Source of the DNA: Candidatus Cloacimonadota bacterium
GTDB lineage: Bacteria > Cloacimonadota > Cloacimonadia > JGIOTU-2
NCBI GenBank assembly: GCA_016932035.1
Contig: JAFGDR010000035.1
Location: 1-47,321, forward strand
Direction: 5' to 3'
DNA: 47,321 bases
Of this stretch, positions 16,871 through 28,639 are shown piece by piece. The notes beneath the pieces are model-generated. The model did not search any database, had not been told where the DNA came from, and saw only the letters and a list, made by a program, of their open reading frames with translations. The position numbers and the translations under genes are program-made. Each line of letters begins with the position of its first letter. Position 1 is the first letter of the stretch.

Positions 16871-17290
16871 TTAACCTCTCACCTCATCACGAGTTATGAA
16901 TTTAGTTCTAACAGGAAGTTTATGTCCGCCGAGTTCAAGTGCTCTCTTTGCAATCTGCTCATCGACACCTTCAATTTCAAAAAGCACTCTTCCAGCTTTA
17001 ACAACTGCAACCCAATATTCCGGAGCACCTTTTCCTTTTCCCATACGTGTTTCAGCAGGTTTAAGGGTGATTGGCTTGTCCGGGAATATCCTGATCCAGA
17101 CCTTTCCCACTCTTTTCATATAGTGGGTAATCGCAATACGAGCAGCTTCGATCTGGCGTGCAGTTATCCATCCGTTTCCGAGTGTTACGAGACCGTACTG
17201 TCCAAAATCAAGCGAAGAACCTGCAAATGCTTTTCCGCGTCTTTTTCCGCGTTGCTGTTTACGATGTTTAACTTTCTTTGGCTGTAACAT
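16871..17290 (-). CDS. rplP: 50S ribosomal protein L16
   Basis: A 139-residue L16, which helps position A-site tRNA and the peptidyl transferase centre. It starts [16 protein letters not shown] and contains [21 protein letters not shown] and [23 protein letters not shown], which includes the conserved region hydroxylated in some bacteria. Standard S10-operon position after rpsC. Confidence 0.98.
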   Translation of the reverse strand: MLQPKKVKHRKQQRGKRRGKAFAGSSLDFGQYGLVTLGNGWITARQIEAARIAITHYMKRVGKVWIRIFPDKPITLKPAETRMGKGKGAPEYWVAVVKAGRVLFEIEGVDEQIAKRALELGGHKLPVRTKFITRDEVRG

Positions 17291-17305
17291 ATATCAAGTA
17301 CCTTA

Positions 17306-17977
17306 CTATGATTGCTGATGCTCTTTTTGCATCAGTTCTCCCCTGCAGATCCACACTTTGATACCAATGATACCGTAACGGGTATGAGCTTCTGAGACTG
17401 CATAATCAATATCAGAACGAAGTGTGTGGAGGGGTGTTCGACCATCTTTATATTCTTCACTACGAGCAATTTCAGCACCATGAAGACGTCCGCTGGCTTT
17501 GATCTTGATGCCTTCCGCACCAGCTGCCATTGTACGTTCGATAGCTCTTTTCATTGCTCTACGATAGGAAATTCTATTTTCAATCTGACGAGCGATGTCC
17601 ATACCGACAAGACGTGCATCGAGCTCGGGTTTTTTTACTTCCTGAACGTCGATTGCCAACTTCGCATAATCATCCTGTGTATTCATATTAAGAAATGTAA
17701 TGAGCTCTTGTTTTACTTTTTCGATCTCAGCACCTTTTCTTCCAATAACAATACCAGGTCTAGCTGTATGGATAACCACAGTTAATTTATCACTTTTACG
17801 ATATATTTCAATTTTTGAGATCATAGCATCAGATAATCTTTTACTCAAATAATCTTTAATGCGCATATCTTCATAAAATGTTTCGATATATTCTTTTCGG
17901 GTATTTGCGAACCAAACGGATTCCCAGTCTTTATTAAAGCCTAAACGAAAACCGATGGGATTAGTTTTTTGACCCAA
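17306..17977 (-). CDS. rpsC: 30S ribosomal protein S3
   Basis: A 223-residue S3, which forms the mRNA entry helicase with S4 and S5. It has the MGQKTNPIGFRLG start, the KH domain around residues 40-110 with GRKGAEIEK as the GxxG loop, and the C-terminal S3 domain with SGRLHGAEIAR and GVKVWI-like GIKVWICRGE. The start codon is TTG (17975-17977), preceded by GGAGG. It follows rplV by 8 nt. Confidence 0.97.
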   Translation of the reverse strand: MGQKTNPIGFRLGFNKDWESVWFANTRKEYIETFYEDMRIKDYLSKRLSDAMISKIEIYRKSDKLTVVIHTARPGIVIGRKGAEIEKVKQELITFLNMNTQDDYAKLAIDVQEVKKPELDARLVGMDIARQIENRISYRRAMKRAIERTMAAGAEGIKIKASGRLHGAEIARSEEYKDGRTPLHTLRSDIDYAVSEAHTRYGIIGIKVWICRGELMQKEHQQS

Positions 17978-17985
17978 TGTGCCTC

Positions 17986-18330
17986 CTACGATTCCATTTC
18001 ATCGGTTACGGACAGAGCAATATGATGAGTTCTTTTTGATATCATATCTGCTCGACCCATTGCACGAGAACGCCAGCGTTTCATGGTGATGCCCTCATCC
18101 ACGGTGATCTTGTTTATAAATAATTTATCAATTTCTACTTTTCCTGATTTATTTGCAGCATTTGCAACTGCAGAGTCGAGGATTTTCAGGATACTGCGTG
18201 CTGCGCGTTTTTTTGAGAAGTTCAGGATATCCCGTGCTTCATCGACCTTTTTATTTCTTATCAAATCAGCAACAAGACGTACTTTACGAGCTGAACCTCT
18301 TTGGTTTTTTATCTTTGCACTCGCTTCCAT
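17986..18330 (-). CDS. rplV: 50S ribosomal protein L22
   Basis: A 114-residue L22, whose extended hairpin lines the exit tunnel near the macrolide site. The typical core is SARKVRLVADLIRNKKVDEA, with the hairpin region ITMKRWRSRAMGRADMISKRTHHI. The frame is open up to 18420, but that would overlap rpsS by about 90 nt. ATG 18328-18330 matches the family N-terminus, has an upstream AAGGAA, and begins 1 nt after the rpsS stop. Confidence 0.97.
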   Translation of the reverse strand: MEASAKIKNQRGSARKVRLVADLIRNKKVDEARDILNFSKKRAARSILKILDSAVANAANKSGKVEIDKLFINKITVDEGITMKRWRSRAMGRADMISKRTHHIALSVTDEMES

Positions 18331-18331
18331 A

Positions 18332-18619
18332 TTAACCACGTTTCCTTGCAAGTTTTTCCTTCTTGTCCTTATGCCCACGGAACGTTCTTGTGGGAGAGAA
18401 CTCACCGAGTTTATGCCCAACCATTGCTTCAGTTACAAATACAGGTACGAACTTCTTGCCGTTATGAACTGCAAATGTATGACCGACAAATTCGGGCATG
18501 ACCGTAGAGCGACGGGACCAGGTTTTGATGACCTGTTTTTTATTCTGTTCATTCAACTTTTCTACTTTTAGCATCAAATGCTCATCGTAAAAGGGTCCTT
18601 TTTTGACTGACCTTGCCAT
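18332..18619 (-). CDS. rpsS: 30S ribosomal protein S19
   Basis: A 95-residue S19 of the 30S head, near S13. Diagnostic residues are [40 protein letters not shown] (quoted in part below 20 residues as [17 protein letters not shown]), and the closing [15 protein letters not shown]. It lies between rplB and rplV as in all S10 operons. Confidence 0.98.
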   Translation of the reverse strand: MARSVKKGPFYDEHLMLKVEKLNEQNKKQVIKTWSRRSTVMPEFVGHTFAVHNGKKFVPVFVTEAMVGHKLGEFSPTRTFRGHKDKKEKLARKRG

Positions 18620-18633
18620 TAAAAATCCTCCGC

Positions 18634-19464
18634 TTATTTACGTTTCTTCTTAATCACGTAGGGATCAGAATATTTCTTTTTCTTTCTGGTTTTGAATCCC
18701 TTTGCGGGAGTACCCCACGGAGAAACAGGATGACGACCACCAGATGATTTACCTTCACCACCACCCATTGGATGATCAACAGGATTCATAGCAACACCTC
18801 GTACGCGAGGGCGACGTCCAAGCCAGCGTTTTCTACCTGCTTTTCCATATGAAATTTTGGAATGATCAATATTACTGACTTGACCAACAGTTGCATAGCA
18901 GTCTGCTCGGAGAAGCTGAATTGTTCCGGAAGGCATCTTCACATGAACGTAATTACCTTCTTTTGCAACGACTTCTGCATTAACACCTGCACTTCTGGCG
19001 ATTTGTGCACCACGACCGGGCTTAAATTCAATATTATGGATCATTGTACCGATTGGTATCTTCCTTATTGGAAGAGCGTTACCAGGTTTGATCTCTACAT
19101 TTTCTCCGAGCATGATAACATCATTTACCTTTAATTTATCTGGTGCAATGATGTAGCGCTTTTCGCCATCAACATAGTGTAATAATGCAATACGGGCGGA
19201 ACGATTCGGATCATACTCGATCGAGTGAACCCGAGCTACGATTCCTTGCTTATCATGTCTCTTAAAATCTATAATTCTATAAAAACGTTTATGACCACCC
19301 CCACGATGACGGATTGTTATCCTTCCCTGGTTGTTTCTTCCAGCATTTCTTTTTGCTGGTTCAAGCAGAGACTTTTCGGGTTTTTCCTTTGTAATCTCTT
19401 CAAAGGAGTAACCCGTATAATACCGTCTAGCGGGTGTAATAGCCTTATATTTCTTTAATGCCAT
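18634..19464 (-). CDS. rplB: 50S ribosomal protein L2
   Basis: A 276-residue L2, needed for subunit association and peptidyl transferase integrity. It shows [18 protein letters not shown], the [19 protein letters not shown] region, and the signature [23 protein letters not shown] (central part [12 protein letters not shown]), including the histidine near the catalytic centre. An 87-nt non-coding gap separates it from rplW. This is the widest gap in the cluster; it contains TTGACA but no clear -10 box at the right spacing. Confidence 0.98.
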   Translation of the reverse strand: MALKKYKAITPARRYYTGYSFEEITKEKPEKSLLEPAKRNAGRNNQGRITIRHRGGGHKRFYRIIDFKRHDKQGIVARVHSIEYDPNRSARIALLHYVDGEKRYIIAPDKLKVNDVIMLGENVEIKPGNALPIRKIPIGTMIHNIEFKPGRGAQIARSAGVNAEVVAKEGNYVHVKMPSGTIQLLRADCYATVGQVSNIDHSKISYGKAGRKRWLGRRPRVRGVAMNPVDHPMGGGEGKSSGGRHPVSPWGTPAKGFKTRKKKKYSDPYVIKKKRK

Positions 19465-19551
19465 GAATTACTACTCCATTTTTGGGATAGGTGTTAAAAA
19501 CCTAACAGTTAATATTTTATGTCAATTAAAATAAGAAGTACTAAACATTTT

Positions 19552-19848
19552 TTACTGCATCACTTCAAATTCGCTTATAGATTCACCTTTAGCAAGATAT
19601 ACGATTGCTTTTTTCCAGTCAGATCTTCTACCTTGATAGCGTCCCAAATTCTTGGGTTTACCCTTATTTGTTATGGTGTTCACCTTGCGAACATGAACCT
19701 TGAAAATCTCTTCGACTGCTTTCTTGATCTCGATCTTATTTGCATCGATACGAACCTTGAAAAGGTAACCGCCTGCTTCTTCCTGAATATGTGTTCCCTT
19801 TTCAGTGATCATGGGATGAATAATTATTTCTCGTGCATCCTTACTCAT
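19552..19848 (-). CDS. rplW: 50S ribosomal protein L23
   Basis: A 98-residue L23 at the exit tunnel, the main contact for trigger factor and SRP. It has the IIHPMITEKGTHIQEEAGGY start, the FKVRIDANKIEIKKAVEEIF helix and strand, and VRKVNTITNKGKPKNLGRY in the loop. It overlaps the end of rplD by ATGA, the only coupled junction in this part of the S10 section. Confidence 0.97.
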   Translation of the reverse strand: MSKDAREIIIHPMITEKGTHIQEEAGGYLFKVRIDANKIEIKKAVEEIFKVHVRKVNTITNKGKPKNLGRYQGRRSDWKKAIVYLAKGESISEFEVMQ

Positions 19849-20462
19849 TTGAACACCTCTTCCATCTTCTCTAATGCCTTTTCAGTGATGATCATATTGC
19901 TTGCATGAATGATCTCAAACGCATTCAGGTCCTCAGCTCTGATACTGGAAACATTCTTAATATTTTGAAGCGAACGAACCAGATTTAATTCATTATCCAC
20001 CATCACAAATAAGCAACGCTTAAATTCGATCTTTGTTGCATTCAGTATATCCTGTGCAGTCTTAGTGCTTGGCTTCTCCATTACGATATCCTCGATAATT
20101 GCAACATTCTCTTTTCTGCTGCTGAGAGCCGACTTCAATGCAATACGTTTTTTCTTCTTAGGAATAGTTACAGTCCAATCTTTTGGTCTCGGTCCGAAAG
20201 CCACGCCGCCACCTACTCGTACAGGGCTTTTAGCACTCCCGGCTCTTGCACGACCGGTTCCTTTTTGACGATAGAGTTTTCTTGTGGAACCTTTTACTTC
20301 AGATCGTCCTTTGACACATGCCGTACCCTGACGCTGATTCTGCATGAGAGCAGTAACCACTTCATGGAGAACCGACTTATTGACTTCAATGCCAAAAAGC
20401 TCTTCTGGTAAAGTAACTTTTCCGATTTCTTCACCTGTTTTTGAATACTTTATTGCTTCCAT
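19845..20462 (-). CDS. rplD: 50S ribosomal protein L4
   Basis: A 205-residue L4, with a tunnel-lining loop and, in E. coli, a regulatory role over its own S10 operon. The loop is visible as RQKGTGRARAGSAKSPVRVGGG with the constriction residues. The globular part closes with VSSIRAEDLNAFEIIHASNMI. No S10-type leader structure could be recognised here, which is unsurprising since rpsJ is embedded behind fusA. Confidence 0.97.
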   Translation of the reverse strand: MEAIKYSKTGEEIGKVTLPEELFGIEVNKSVLHEVVTALMQNQRQGTACVKGRSEVKGSTRKLYRQKGTGRARAGSAKSPVRVGGGVAFGPRPKDWTVTIPKKKKRIALKSALSSRKENVAIIEDIVMEKPSTKTAQDILNATKIEFKRCLFVMVDNELNLVRSLQNIKNVSSIRAEDLNAFEIIHASNMIITEKALEKMEEVFK

Positions 20463-20471
20463 AACAAACCT

Positions 20472-21101
20472 TTACTTCGTTTTTTGAATGAAAACGATAC
20501 TATTTCTGTGACCCGGGACAGCGCCACGAACCATAAGAAGGTTTCTCTCTTCATCAATTTTATAAACTACGAGATTTTTAACTGTTACATTCTCATTTCC
20601 ATATTGACCGGGCATCTTCTTTCCACGATGAATTCGCGAAGGGGTTGCACACATACCAACAGAGCCTGTTCCTCGGAAAATCTCATGTGTTCCGTGCGTT
20701 GCACTCTTACCATGAAAGTTATGACGCTTTATCACACCGGAAAAACCTTTACCTTTTGAGATTCCAGTCACATGAATTTTATCTCGTGGATTGAAAATAT
20801 TCACTTTCACTTCCGAACCAAGAGTATAATTTTTCATTACATCATCTCTAACTCTGAATTCTTTCAAGACTTTGAATGCTGATACATCGTTTTTCTTGAA
20901 ATGTCCCAACTGGGGCTTATTAAGTTCCTTTTCAGGAACATCTTCAAAACCGAGTTGAAGTGCAGAATAATTATCATTCTCGTTGGTTTTATGACTGGTA
21001 ACCGTGCAAGGACCCGCTTTAATAAGCGTAACAGGGATCGAGTCACCATTCTCAGTGAACAATCGAGTCATTCCAATCTTTTTACCAATTATGCCTAACA
21101 T
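20472..21101 (-). CDS. rplC: 50S ribosomal protein L3
   Basis: A 209-residue L3, an early assembly protein reaching the peptidyl transferase centre. It has LGIIGKKIGMTRLFTENGDSIPVTLI at the N-terminus (in part), the FSGVIKRHNFHGKSATHGTHE loop with the glutamine-replaced methylation area, and GQYGNENVTVKNLVV. It follows rpsJ by 33 nt, with AGGAG before the ATG. Confidence 0.98.
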   Translation of the reverse strand: MLGIIGKKIGMTRLFTENGDSIPVTLIKAGPCTVTSHKTNENDNYSALQLGFEDVPEKELNKPQLGHFKKNDVSAFKVLKEFRVRDDVMKNYTLGSEVKVNIFNPRDKIHVTGISKGKGFSGVIKRHNFHGKSATHGTHEIFRGTGSVGMCATPSRIHRGKKMPGQYGNENVTVKNLVVYKIDEERNLLMVRGAVPGHRNSIVFIQKTK

Positions 21102-21134
21102 TTTTTCTCCTAAAAATTTATAGTTGACTATAGA

Positions 21135-21437
21135 TTAGGTTTTAATTTCAATATGAACGCCAGCAGGTATGTTCAAATTCTTAATTGCGTCCGTTGTTTT
21201 TGGGGTTGGGTTTTCTATGTCAATAATTCTCTTATAAATTCTCATTTCGAACTGTTCCCGAGACTTTTTATCAACATGGGGTGAACGCAAAACTGTGTAG
21301 ATTCTTCTTCTGGTGGGGAGTGGAATAGGACCGACGATTTTTGCACCGGTTCCTTTTGTATTTCTGATAATCTCCACAACAGATTTATCCAGCAGAAAAT
21401 GATCATACGCTTTTAATTTGATTCTTATCTTATTCAT
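21135..21437 (-). CDS. rpsJ: 30S ribosomal protein S10
   Basis: A 100-residue S10 that works both in the 30S head and, in other bacteria, as NusE in transcription antitermination with NusB and NusG. Conserved segments are [37 protein letters not shown] and the C-terminal [11 protein letters not shown]. It lies 12 nt downstream of fusA, so the S10 section has no room for its own leader and promoter here. Confidence 0.98.
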   Translation of the reverse strand: MNKIRIKLKAYDHFLLDKSVVEIIRNTKGTGAKIVGPIPLPTRRRIYTVLRSPHVDKKSREQFEMRIYKRIIDIENPTPKTTDAIKNLNIPAGVHIEIKT

Positions 21438-21449
21438 ATCTCCTCAATT

Positions 21450-23564
21450 CTAATAACCGCGCATTTTGTTTATAATTTGATTTGAAATATTTTCAGGTAC
21501 CATTTCATACTCTTTGAATTCCATTGAATAGGATGCTCTTCCCTGTGATGCAGATCGAAGAGCAGTTGTATATCCGAAGGTTTCACTTAATGGGACCAAA
21601 CCGTTTAATATCTTTATCGAATCCTTATCTTTCACTTCTAAGATCTTGCCTCGACGGCTGTTAAGATCATTGATAACATTTCCCATATACTCCTCAGGGG
21701 TGATAATCGTGATGTCCATGATCGGCTCCATCAATGCAAATTTGGCATGTTGGAGTGCTTGAGAAAATGCCATCGATCCTGCAATTTTAAATGAAATCTC
21801 AGACGAATCTACTGGGCTATAAGAGCCACCGGTAACAGTTACTTTGATGTTCTCCATTCTGTTTCCGGTCAAAGGACCGCTTAAAGCTGCTTCAAGAACA
21901 CCAGTTTTCAATGCTTGAAAATACTCTTTTGGAATATCCTCTTCAGAAGCTCGATTTTCTACTAAGATCTTACTCTTTGATTCATCTGCTTCTACAGCAC
22001 ATGGCTCGATCTGAAGTTTAACTTCTGCAAACTGCCCATGATCACCAATATTTCTCGAAAGCCTTGCTTCTCCATGAGCTTCATTAATGATCGTTTCCTT
22101 GTAATTGACACGAGGTTTACCAACATTGACATTGATCTTGAATTCACGTTTGAGTCTATCTACAAGGATATCAAGATGCAGTTCCCCCATTCCGTAAATA
22201 AGAGTCTGCCCCGTATCTTTATCTTCAGAAATAATATACGTTGGATCTTCCTCGAGAAGTCGTGGAAGGGTATCTTTCAGATTTTCTTGATCTGCTTTTG
22301 TTTTCGGTTCGATCGCGACAGACATGACTGGATCAGCAAAATTGATACGTTCAAGAAGAACAGGATTATGTAGTGCAGTTATGCTGTCTCCAGATACCGT
22401 TTCATTCAAACCAGCCACAGCAGAGATCTCACCAGCGCATAGGCAGTCAACATTGACCGACTTGTTTGCATGCATGTGCATGATCCTGGTGATCCTTTCC
22501 TTTTTCCCGGTATTGACATTCAGCACATGATCACCCTTATTGATGTTACCTGAATATGCTCTCAGGTACGTTAGCTTTCCGACATAGGGATTCACCTGTA
22601 TCTTGAATGCAAGAGATGAGAAAGGCAAAGATTCATCGACCTTAATCTTCCTCTCTTCACCAGTTTCCTGGTCAACGGCAACAATCTCCGGAACATCAAT
22701 AGGTGAAGGAAGATACTTCACAATCGCATCGATGAGCGGCTGAATGCCTTTATTCCTGAGTGCAGCTCCGCAGAGGACGGGTACAAATTCGCATGAGAGT
22801 GTCACTTTTCTCAATGAAACATCAATATCTTTATCAGTAATTTCCTCTTCATCGATATATTTTTGGAGCAACACTTCGTCGAATTCAGCTAATTTTTCTA
22901 TAAGTTTCGCCCTACTCTCCGCAACGTTCTCTATCAGATCTTCATCGATTCTATCATCTTCGAGAGTAACGTTTGAAAATTCTAGTCCCATGTCATCTTT
23001 GTCATAGATGTATGCACTTTTATCTACAAGATTAATAAGACCGATAAATTCATCGTTATATATGATGGGAAGTTGTATCGGGTATGCATTGGGTTGGAGC
23101 TTTGTTCGAATGGTTTTGACCGCATAATCAAAGTCCGCACCGATCCGATCCAATTTATTGATGAAGGCAATTCTCGGGATATGATATCTATCCGCTTGAT
23201 GCCATACTGTCTCGGATTGCGGTTCGACACCACCAACACCGCAGAAGATGACGACTGCTCCATCGAGTACTCGCAGTGAGCGCTCTACTTCAACGGTGAA
23301 GTCAACATGTCCTGGAGTATCAATAATATTGATCCTATTATCTTTCCAGTAACAGGTTGTTGCAGCGGAAGTTATCGTGATGCCGCGTTCCTTTTCCTGT
23401 ACCATCCAATCCATTGTAGCAGTACCTTCGTGAACTTCTCCCATTTGGTGCACTATGCCTGTGTAGAACAAAATCCGTTCTGTGACGGTTGTCTTTCCTG
23501 CGTCAATATGAGCGATAAGCCCGATATTGCGTATGTCGTTCAGCGCATAGTGTTTTTGTTGCAT
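21450..23564 (-). CDS. fusA: Elongation factor G
   Basis: A 704-residue translocation GTPase. The G domain contains AHIDAGKTT (G1, 18-26), DTPGH (G3) and NKLD (G4). Domain II follows around 300-400, and domain IV carries the [21 protein letters not shown] region that enters the A site (quoted in part). The alignment by eye is to canonical EF-G rather than to LepA or TypA. It begins 2 nt after rpsG. No separate tuf gene follows it, unlike the E. coli str operon. Confidence 0.97.
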   Translation of the reverse strand: MQQKHYALNDIRNIGLIAHIDAGKTTVTERILFYTGIVHQMGEVHEGTATMDWMVQEKERGITITSAATTCYWKDNRINIIDTPGHVDFTVEVERSLRVLDGAVVIFCGVGGVEPQSETVWHQADRYHIPRIAFINKLDRIGADFDYAVKTIRTKLQPNAYPIQLPIIYNDEFIGLINLVDKSAYIYDKDDMGLEFSNVTLEDDRIDEDLIENVAESRAKLIEKLAEFDEVLLQKYIDEEEITDKDIDVSLRKVTLSCEFVPVLCGAALRNKGIQPLIDAIVKYLPSPIDVPEIVAVDQETGEERKIKVDESLPFSSLAFKIQVNPYVGKLTYLRAYSGNINKGDHVLNVNTGKKERITRIMHMHANKSVNVDCLCAGEISAVAGLNETVSGDSITALHNPVLLERINFADPVMSVAIEPKTKADQENLKDTLPRLLEEDPTYIISEDKDTGQTLIYGMGELHLDILVDRLKREFKINVNVGKPRVNYKETIINEAHGEARLSRNIGDHGQFAEVKLQIEPCAVEADESKSKILVENRASEEDIPKEYFQALKTGVLEAALSGPLTGNRMENIKVTVTGGSYSPVDSSEISFKIAGSMAFSQALQHAKFALMEPIMDITIITPEEYMGNVINDLNSRRGKILEVKDKDSIKILNGLVPLSETFGYTTALRSASQGRASYSMEFKEYEMVPENISNQIINKMRGY

Positions 23565-23566
23565 AA

Positions 23567-24037
23567 TTAAATTCTAAAGTGTGCAAATGCTTTGTTTGCC
23601 TCTGCCATTCTCCAGACTTCTTCGCGTTTTTTAATCGATGAACCTTCATTGTTATATGCAGCGATAAGTTCACCGGCTAATTTCTCGTCGATTGTCTTCT
23701 CATGGCGTTTACGAGCAAAATTAACAATCCATCTGAAAGCAAGAGCTTGCTGTCTTTCTTTGCTGACTTCCATTGGCACCTGGTAGTTTGCACCACCGAT
23801 CCTGCGGGTTTTCACTTCGACCTTGGGTTTTACATTCTCAAGCGCTTGTTTGAAAACCTTGATGGGATCTTCCTGTGTCTTTTTCTGTATGATCTCCAGA
23901 GCGTGATAGAATTTACGTTCTGCAAGACTCTTCTTTCCGCGTACCATCATCTGATTAATGAATTTCGCAACGACGATATCGTCATATTTTGGATCGGGAA
24001 GTATTTGCCTTTTTTGAGCTTTCTTTCTTCTAGACAT
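23567..24037 (-). CDS. rpsG: 30S ribosomal protein S7
   Basis: A 156-residue S7, the head-domain assembly initiator that touches E-site tRNA. It begins with [19 protein letters not shown] and contains [26 protein letters not shown] (in part) and [20 protein letters not shown]. Length is canonical. In E. coli it represses the str operon; no target structure is recognised here. Confidence 0.98.
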   Translation of the reverse strand: MSRRKKAQKRQILPDPKYDDIVVAKFINQMMVRGKKSLAERKFYHALEIIQKKTQEDPIKVFKQALENVKPKVEVKTRRIGGANYQVPMEVSKERQQALAFRWIVNFARKRHEKTIDEKLAGELIAAYNNEGSSIKKREEVWRMAEANKAFAHFRI

Positions 24038-24046
24038 GTAAACCCA

Positions 24047-24427
24047 CTATCCTAATTTCTTGGTTTTCTTTGTTCCGTATTTGGAACGACTCTTCTTTCG
24101 GTTATCCACTCCGCTTGCATCCAAAGTACCTCGGATAACATGATAACGTACACCAGGTAAATCTTTTACACGACCCCCTCTGATGAGGACGATGGAGTGT
24201 TCCTGAAGATTGTGCCCTTCACCTGGGATATAACTTGTTACTTCAATCCCATTAGAAAGACGCACACGGGCAACTTTTCGCAGTGCTGAGTTGGGTTTTT
24301 TGGGAGTGGTCGTATACACGCGGGTACACACACCTCTCTTTTGAGGACAACCCTGCAAAGCCTTATTCTTTTTGGCTTTTTTCTGCTTCTGCCTGCCCTT
24401 TCTTATAAGTTGAGAAATTGTAGGCAC
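24047..24427 (-). CDS. rpsL: 30S ribosomal protein S12
   Basis: A 126-residue S12 of the decoding centre. Key motifs are [29 protein letters not shown] (containing the lysine of streptomycin-resistance fame, K43-type) and [19 protein letters not shown]. The PNSA and [14 protein letters not shown] segments are wild-type-like by eye. The start codon is GTG (24425-24427), immediately adjoining the rpoC stop, with AGGAGG six bases upstream. Confidence 0.98.
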   Translation of the reverse strand: MPTISQLIRKGRQKQKKAKKNKALQGCPQKRGVCTRVYTTTPKKPNSALRKVARVRLSNGIEVTSYIPGEGHNLQEHSIVLIRGGRVKDLPGVRYHVIRGTLDASGVDNRKKSRSKYGTKKTKKLG

Positions 24428-27400
24428 TTAAGCCTCCTGTTCCTGTATATTGTTTTCAAAATCTTCGTCTTCGAGATGGATGGTCGCTTTTGGTAAGAGA
24501 TCGTCCACAGTTTTCTTAAGACTCAACTCTTCATCAAGTGTTTCTTTGACCATCTTACGCCAGTATTTTGCACCAGTACCAGCTGGAATTCTATGGCCAA
24601 TAATTACACTCTCTTTTAGACCTTCAAGGGTATCCACTTTTCCATAAACCGATGCTTCTGTCAGCACTTTCGTTGTGTTCTGGAATGATGCTGCTGAGAT
24701 AAAGCTGTCTGTTATCAATGCAGATTTTGTAATACCCATAAGAAGCTGCTCAAAGGTTGCAACCTTTCCACCTTCCTGCTCGACTTCAATATTAACTTTC
24801 TTTACGTGTAGTTTATCAACGATCTCGCCTTCAAGGAAGATTGTATCACCCGGATCAAGAATCTTAACTTTCTGCATCATCTGACGGACGATTACACGAA
24901 TGTGCTTATCATTGATGTCCACACCCTGCTTACGGTAGATTTCAAGAATTTCATTAGTAATGAATTCCTGTGTTGCAACAACACCCTTTGCAGTAAGAAT
25001 ATCATGCGGATCGAGTGGTCCATCTGATAGCGGATCACCATTTTCTACGACATCACCCTCGTGCACAATAATTCTGCGGCCATACGGAATCGTATAATCC
25101 TGATCAATACCTGTCGATTCTGATGAAATTGTTACTTTTCTTCCAAGTCGGGTAAGTTTACCGATCTTTACCACACCATCGATCTCTGTGATGACTGCTT
25201 TACTGGATGGTGACCGAGCTTCAAAAAGTTCAACAACACGCGGAAGTCCACCTGTTATATCTCGCTGTTTGACTGTGACACGTGAGGTTTTACCAAGGAT
25301 TTCTCCCGGAAATACTCGTGACCCTTCTTCAACTTCCAGATTAAGTCCTGCAGGAAGTGGTACACGGATCTTCTTCTTATCATCAGTTTCAATAATAAGC
25401 TGTGCCTGTTTACCGACATCGCGTGATTCAAGAATCGTTATTTCTGTTCGACCAGTTAACTCATTAAATTCAGTTTTATATGTTTCATCATCAATGAAGT
25501 CATCATAATGAACGGTACCTTTGACAGTCGAGATCAAAGGAGTGTTGTAGTTATCCCAGCTGAAGAGAAGGGTATCTTTAACAACTTTCTGATCTTCAGA
25601 TACATAGATCGTTGCACCATATTCAACACTATAATGACTGAGTTCCTCTTTGGATTCGGGATCAATAACTCTTATCTTACCCTGATAACTGGATGCGATC
25701 TTTTGGTCATCTCTATCTACGACATAATCCAATCTATCATATTTGACGATACCGTCTTTTTCTGCATTGACTTCTGCTTTTTCCACAAGTGTACTTGCTG
25801 CACCACCAATATGGAAAGTTCGAAGAGTAAGCTGAGTACCAGGTTCACCTATACTTTGTGCTGCGATCACACCGACTGGTGTTCCAATCGTTACGGGTTT
25901 TCCTGTTGAAAGGTCTCTTCCGTAGCATTTTGCACAAATTCCTTTATCGGCTTCACAAGTAAGCACTGAACGGATCCTGACAATTCTTATACCATGTTTC
26001 TGAATAAGATTTGCCTTATCATCGGAAATCGTTTCACCAGCTTCAACAATGATCTCTCCGCTAACCGGATCAACAACCTCTTCAACGGCAGTTCTTCCTT
26101 TGATCCTGTCACTTAAAGGCTCGATCGTTTTATTACCTTCCTTGAGGGCAGTCATATCTACACCCTGCATGGTTCCGCAGTCATGAGTCGAAATGACAAC
26201 AGATTGAGCAACATCTACCAATCTTCGAGTAAGATAACCAGCATCAGCAGTTTTCAGAGCAGTATCAGCGAGACCTTTTCGGGCACCATGTGTTGATATG
26301 AAATATTCCAAAATACTCAAACCTTCCTTAAAGTTGGATTTGATAGGATTTTCAATGATCTCACCCATCTCACCGGTAAGTTTTCTGGAAGGTTTTTCCA
26401 TCAAACCTCTCATTGCACCAAGTTGTTTGATCTGATCTCTACCACCACGAGCACCTGAAACAGCCATAATCCAGATCGGGTTGAAACCCTGCCTGTCTTC
26501 TTTCAGCTCTTCCATCATCCTATCAGTGATCTCTTCAGTTGCAATTTTCCACTGGTCGATTAAACGGTCATAACGCTCGCTTTCAGTAATAATACCCGTA
26601 TCATATTCTTCCTGGATTTCGATCACTTCATCTTCAGAACTCTCAAGAATGTTCGATTTCTGTTGAGGTACGATAATATCGACCATGCCGAAAGTGGTAC
26701 CTGATTTTGTAGCATACTGGAATCCAATATTTTTAAGATCATCGAGATAGTAAGCAGTTCTTTCAGCACCATATTTCTCATACACTTCGTATGTTAGCTG
26801 GTTGATCTTGCCTTTGTCAAAACTATAATTCTTAAAGCTGATATCTTCTGGAATAATTTGGTTAAAGACAACTCTTCCAACCGTTGTAATTATTCTTTTA
26901 CCAGTAAGTTTACATTTGTATTCAATCCAGGAATGGATATGCAATCCAATATCCTTTTCTTTATCAATAGCACTATATTTTTGATAGGATTTTGTGCCTT
27001 GTAATTCATAAGCGACTAATACTTCTTTTGTCGAATTGAATTTTGGAAGAGCTTTCGGATCATCGGGTTCTTCTGATGTAGCAGTGGTCAGAAAATATAC
27101 ACCAAGCACAATGTCCTGACTCGCCATAAGAACAGGTTTTCCATTTGCAGGAGAAAGAATATTATTCACTGGAGTCATGAGTGCCCGAGCTTCCATTTGT
27201 GCTTCACCAGAGAGAGGAATATGAACAGCCATCTGGTCACCATCGAAGTCAGCATTGAAAGGGTAACACAAAAGTGGATGCAGCTGAATTGCCTTTTCTT
27301 CGATAAGAACAGGAAGGAAAGCCTGCATACTCAAACGGTGAAGTGTAGGTGCTCTGTTCAGGAGAACGGGATAATCTTTGATCACTTCTTCAAGGATCTT

Positions 27401-28615
27401 CCACACTTCGGGCTTCTTCTCTTCCATGAGACGTTTTGCCTGTTTGGTTGTACTGACACCCTCGAATTTCTCAATTCGTTCAATAATATAAGGCTTGAAA
27501 AGTTCAAGCGCCATTTTCTTGGGTAAGCCACATTGATTGAGCTGAAGGTCAGGTCCAATAACAATAACAGAACGACCTGAATAATCGACACGTTTACCGA
27601 GAAGGTTCTGACGGAAACGACCCTTCTTTCCCTTAAGTTGATCACTCAAAGACTTAAGGGGTCTGTTTCCTCGTCCTTTAACCGGTCTTGATTTTCTGCT
27701 GTTATCAAGTAATGCATCGACAGCTTCCTGGAGAATTCTCTTTTCATTTCTCAGGATGACTTCAGGTGCATGACCTTCAATGAGAGCTTTCAAACGGTTG
27801 TTACGAGTAATAACACGTCTATAAAGATCGTTGAAATCCGCAGTTGCAAAACTGCCACCTTCAAGATAAACAAGCGGTCTGAGGTCAGGTGGCATAACTG
27901 GGATTGTTTCAAGGATCATCCATTCAGGTCGGTTCCCGGAATTGAGAAAAGCATCAACGATTTTCAATTTCTTAATGAGTTTTGCTTTTGCCTGTTTTGT
28001 TTCGAACTTGATAGAAGTTCTTAATTTATCTACCTCATCATTGAGTTCGATCTCTGATAGAAGCAGCCTGATCGGTTCTGCTCCCATCTCAGCTTCGAAT
28101 CCTGTAGGATACTTCTCTTTTGCATGCTGGTAGGATTCTTCATCGATCACATCACCAACATTGTATTCCGAAGCACCTGGATTGAGAACAATATAAGATT
28201 CATAATAAAGAACTCGATCTAATTCTTTTGATTTCAAGTCGAGTAAAAGTTGAATCGGACTCGGTATTTGCTTTACAAACCAAATATGTGCAACAGGTAC
28301 TGCAAGTTCGATATGTCCCATTCTCTGGCGACGAACTTTTGAAGAGGTAACTTCAACACCGCAACGGTCACAGATCAAACCCTTAAAACGATATTTCTTA
28401 TATTTTCCGCATGAACACTCGTAGTCTTTCTCAGGTCCGAAAATTCTTTCGCAGAATAATCCGTCCTTTTCCGGCTTGAGTGTTCGATAATTTATCGTTT
28501 CAGGTCTTGTCACCTCGCCGTAAGACCAATCTCTGATCTTCTCAGGAGAGGCGATCTTTATGCTTACATAATCGTAATCTTTAACGACTTTGTCTCTTTT
28601 TAATTCTCTAATCAT
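24428..28615 (-). CDS. rpoC: DNA-directed RNA polymerase subunit beta-prime
   Basis: A 1395-residue subunit with all hallmarks. The N-terminal zinc site has C67, C69, C82 and C85. The clamp region contains [19 protein letters not shown], and the catalytic magnesium triad is in NADFDGDQM (454-462; D456, D458, D460). The bridge-helix region follows, and a second zinc site carries [15 protein letters not shown]. Length is typical for the FCB group. It lies 24 nt after rpoB and abuts rpsL directly. Confidence 0.99.
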   Translation of the reverse strand: MIRELKRDKVVKDYDYVSIKIASPEKIRDWSYGEVTRPETINYRTLKPEKDGLFCERIFGPEKDYECSCGKYKKYRFKGLICDRCGVEVTSSKVRRQRMGHIELAVPVAHIWFVKQIPSPIQLLLDLKSKELDRVLYYESYIVLNPGASEYNVGDVIDEESYQHAKEKYPTGFEAEMGAEPIRLLLSEIELNDEVDKLRTSIKFETKQAKAKLIKKLKIVDAFLNSGNRPEWMILETIPVMPPDLRPLVYLEGGSFATADFNDLYRRVITRNNRLKALIEGHAPEVILRNEKRILQEAVDALLDNSRKSRPVKGRGNRPLKSLSDQLKGKKGRFRQNLLGKRVDYSGRSVIVIGPDLQLNQCGLPKKMALELFKPYIIERIEKFEGVSTTKQAKRLMEEKKPEVWKILEEVIKDYPVLLNRAPTLHRLSMQAFLPVLIEEKAIQLHPLLCYPFNADFDGDQMAVHIPLSGEAQMEARALMTPVNNILSPANGKPVLMASQDIVLGVYFLTTATSEEPDDPKALPKFNSTKEVLVAYELQGTKSYQKYSAIDKEKDIGLHIHSWIEYKCKLTGKRIITTVGRVVFNQIIPEDISFKNYSFDKGKINQLTYEVYEKYGAERTAYYLDDLKNIGFQYATKSGTTFGMVDIIVPQQKSNILESSEDEVIEIQEEYDTGIITESERYDRLIDQWKIATEEITDRMMEELKEDRQGFNPIWIMAVSGARGGRDQIKQLGAMRGLMEKPSRKLTGEMGEIIENPIKSNFKEGLSILEYFISTHGARKGLADTALKTADAGYLTRRLVDVAQSVVISTHDCGTMQGVDMTALKEGNKTIEPLSDRIKGRTAVEEVVDPVSGEIIVEAGETISDDKANLIQKHGIRIVRIRSVLTCEADKGICAKCYGRDLSTGKPVTIGTPVGVIAAQSIGEPGTQLTLRTFHIGGAASTLVEKAEVNAEKDGIVKYDRLDYVVDRDDQKIASSYQGKIRVIDPESKEELSHYSVEYGATIYVSEDQKVVKDTLLFSWDNYNTPLISTVKGTVHYDDFIDDETYKTEFNELTGRTEITILESRDVGKQAQLIIETDDKKKIRVPLPAGLNLEVEEGSRVFPGEILGKTSRVTVKQRDITGGLPRVVELFEARSPSSKAVITEIDGVVKIGKLTRLGRKVTISSESTGIDQDYTIPYGRRIIVHEGDVVENGDPLSDGPLDPHDILTAKGVVATQEFITNEILEIYRKQGVDINDKHIRVIVRQMMQKVKILDPGDTIFLEGEIVDKLHVKKVNIEVEQEGGKVATFEQLLMGITKSALITDSFISAASFQNTTKVLTEASVYGKVDTLEGLKESVIIGHRIPAGTGAKYWRKMVKETLDEELSLKKTVDDLLPKATIHLEDEDFENNIQEQEA

Positions 28616-28639
28616 GTATGACCCTCATGGTTTGGGGTG

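Noticed and set aside
17986-18420. Longer rplV start giving 144 residues
   Set aside because: It would overlap rpsS by about 90 nt, and the added residues are a frame shadow of rpsS rather than L22 sequence.
19465-19551. TTGACA in the rplW-rplB gap as an internal promoter
   Set aside because: No -10-like box is found at 16-19 nt spacing, so I leave it as an unexplained gap.
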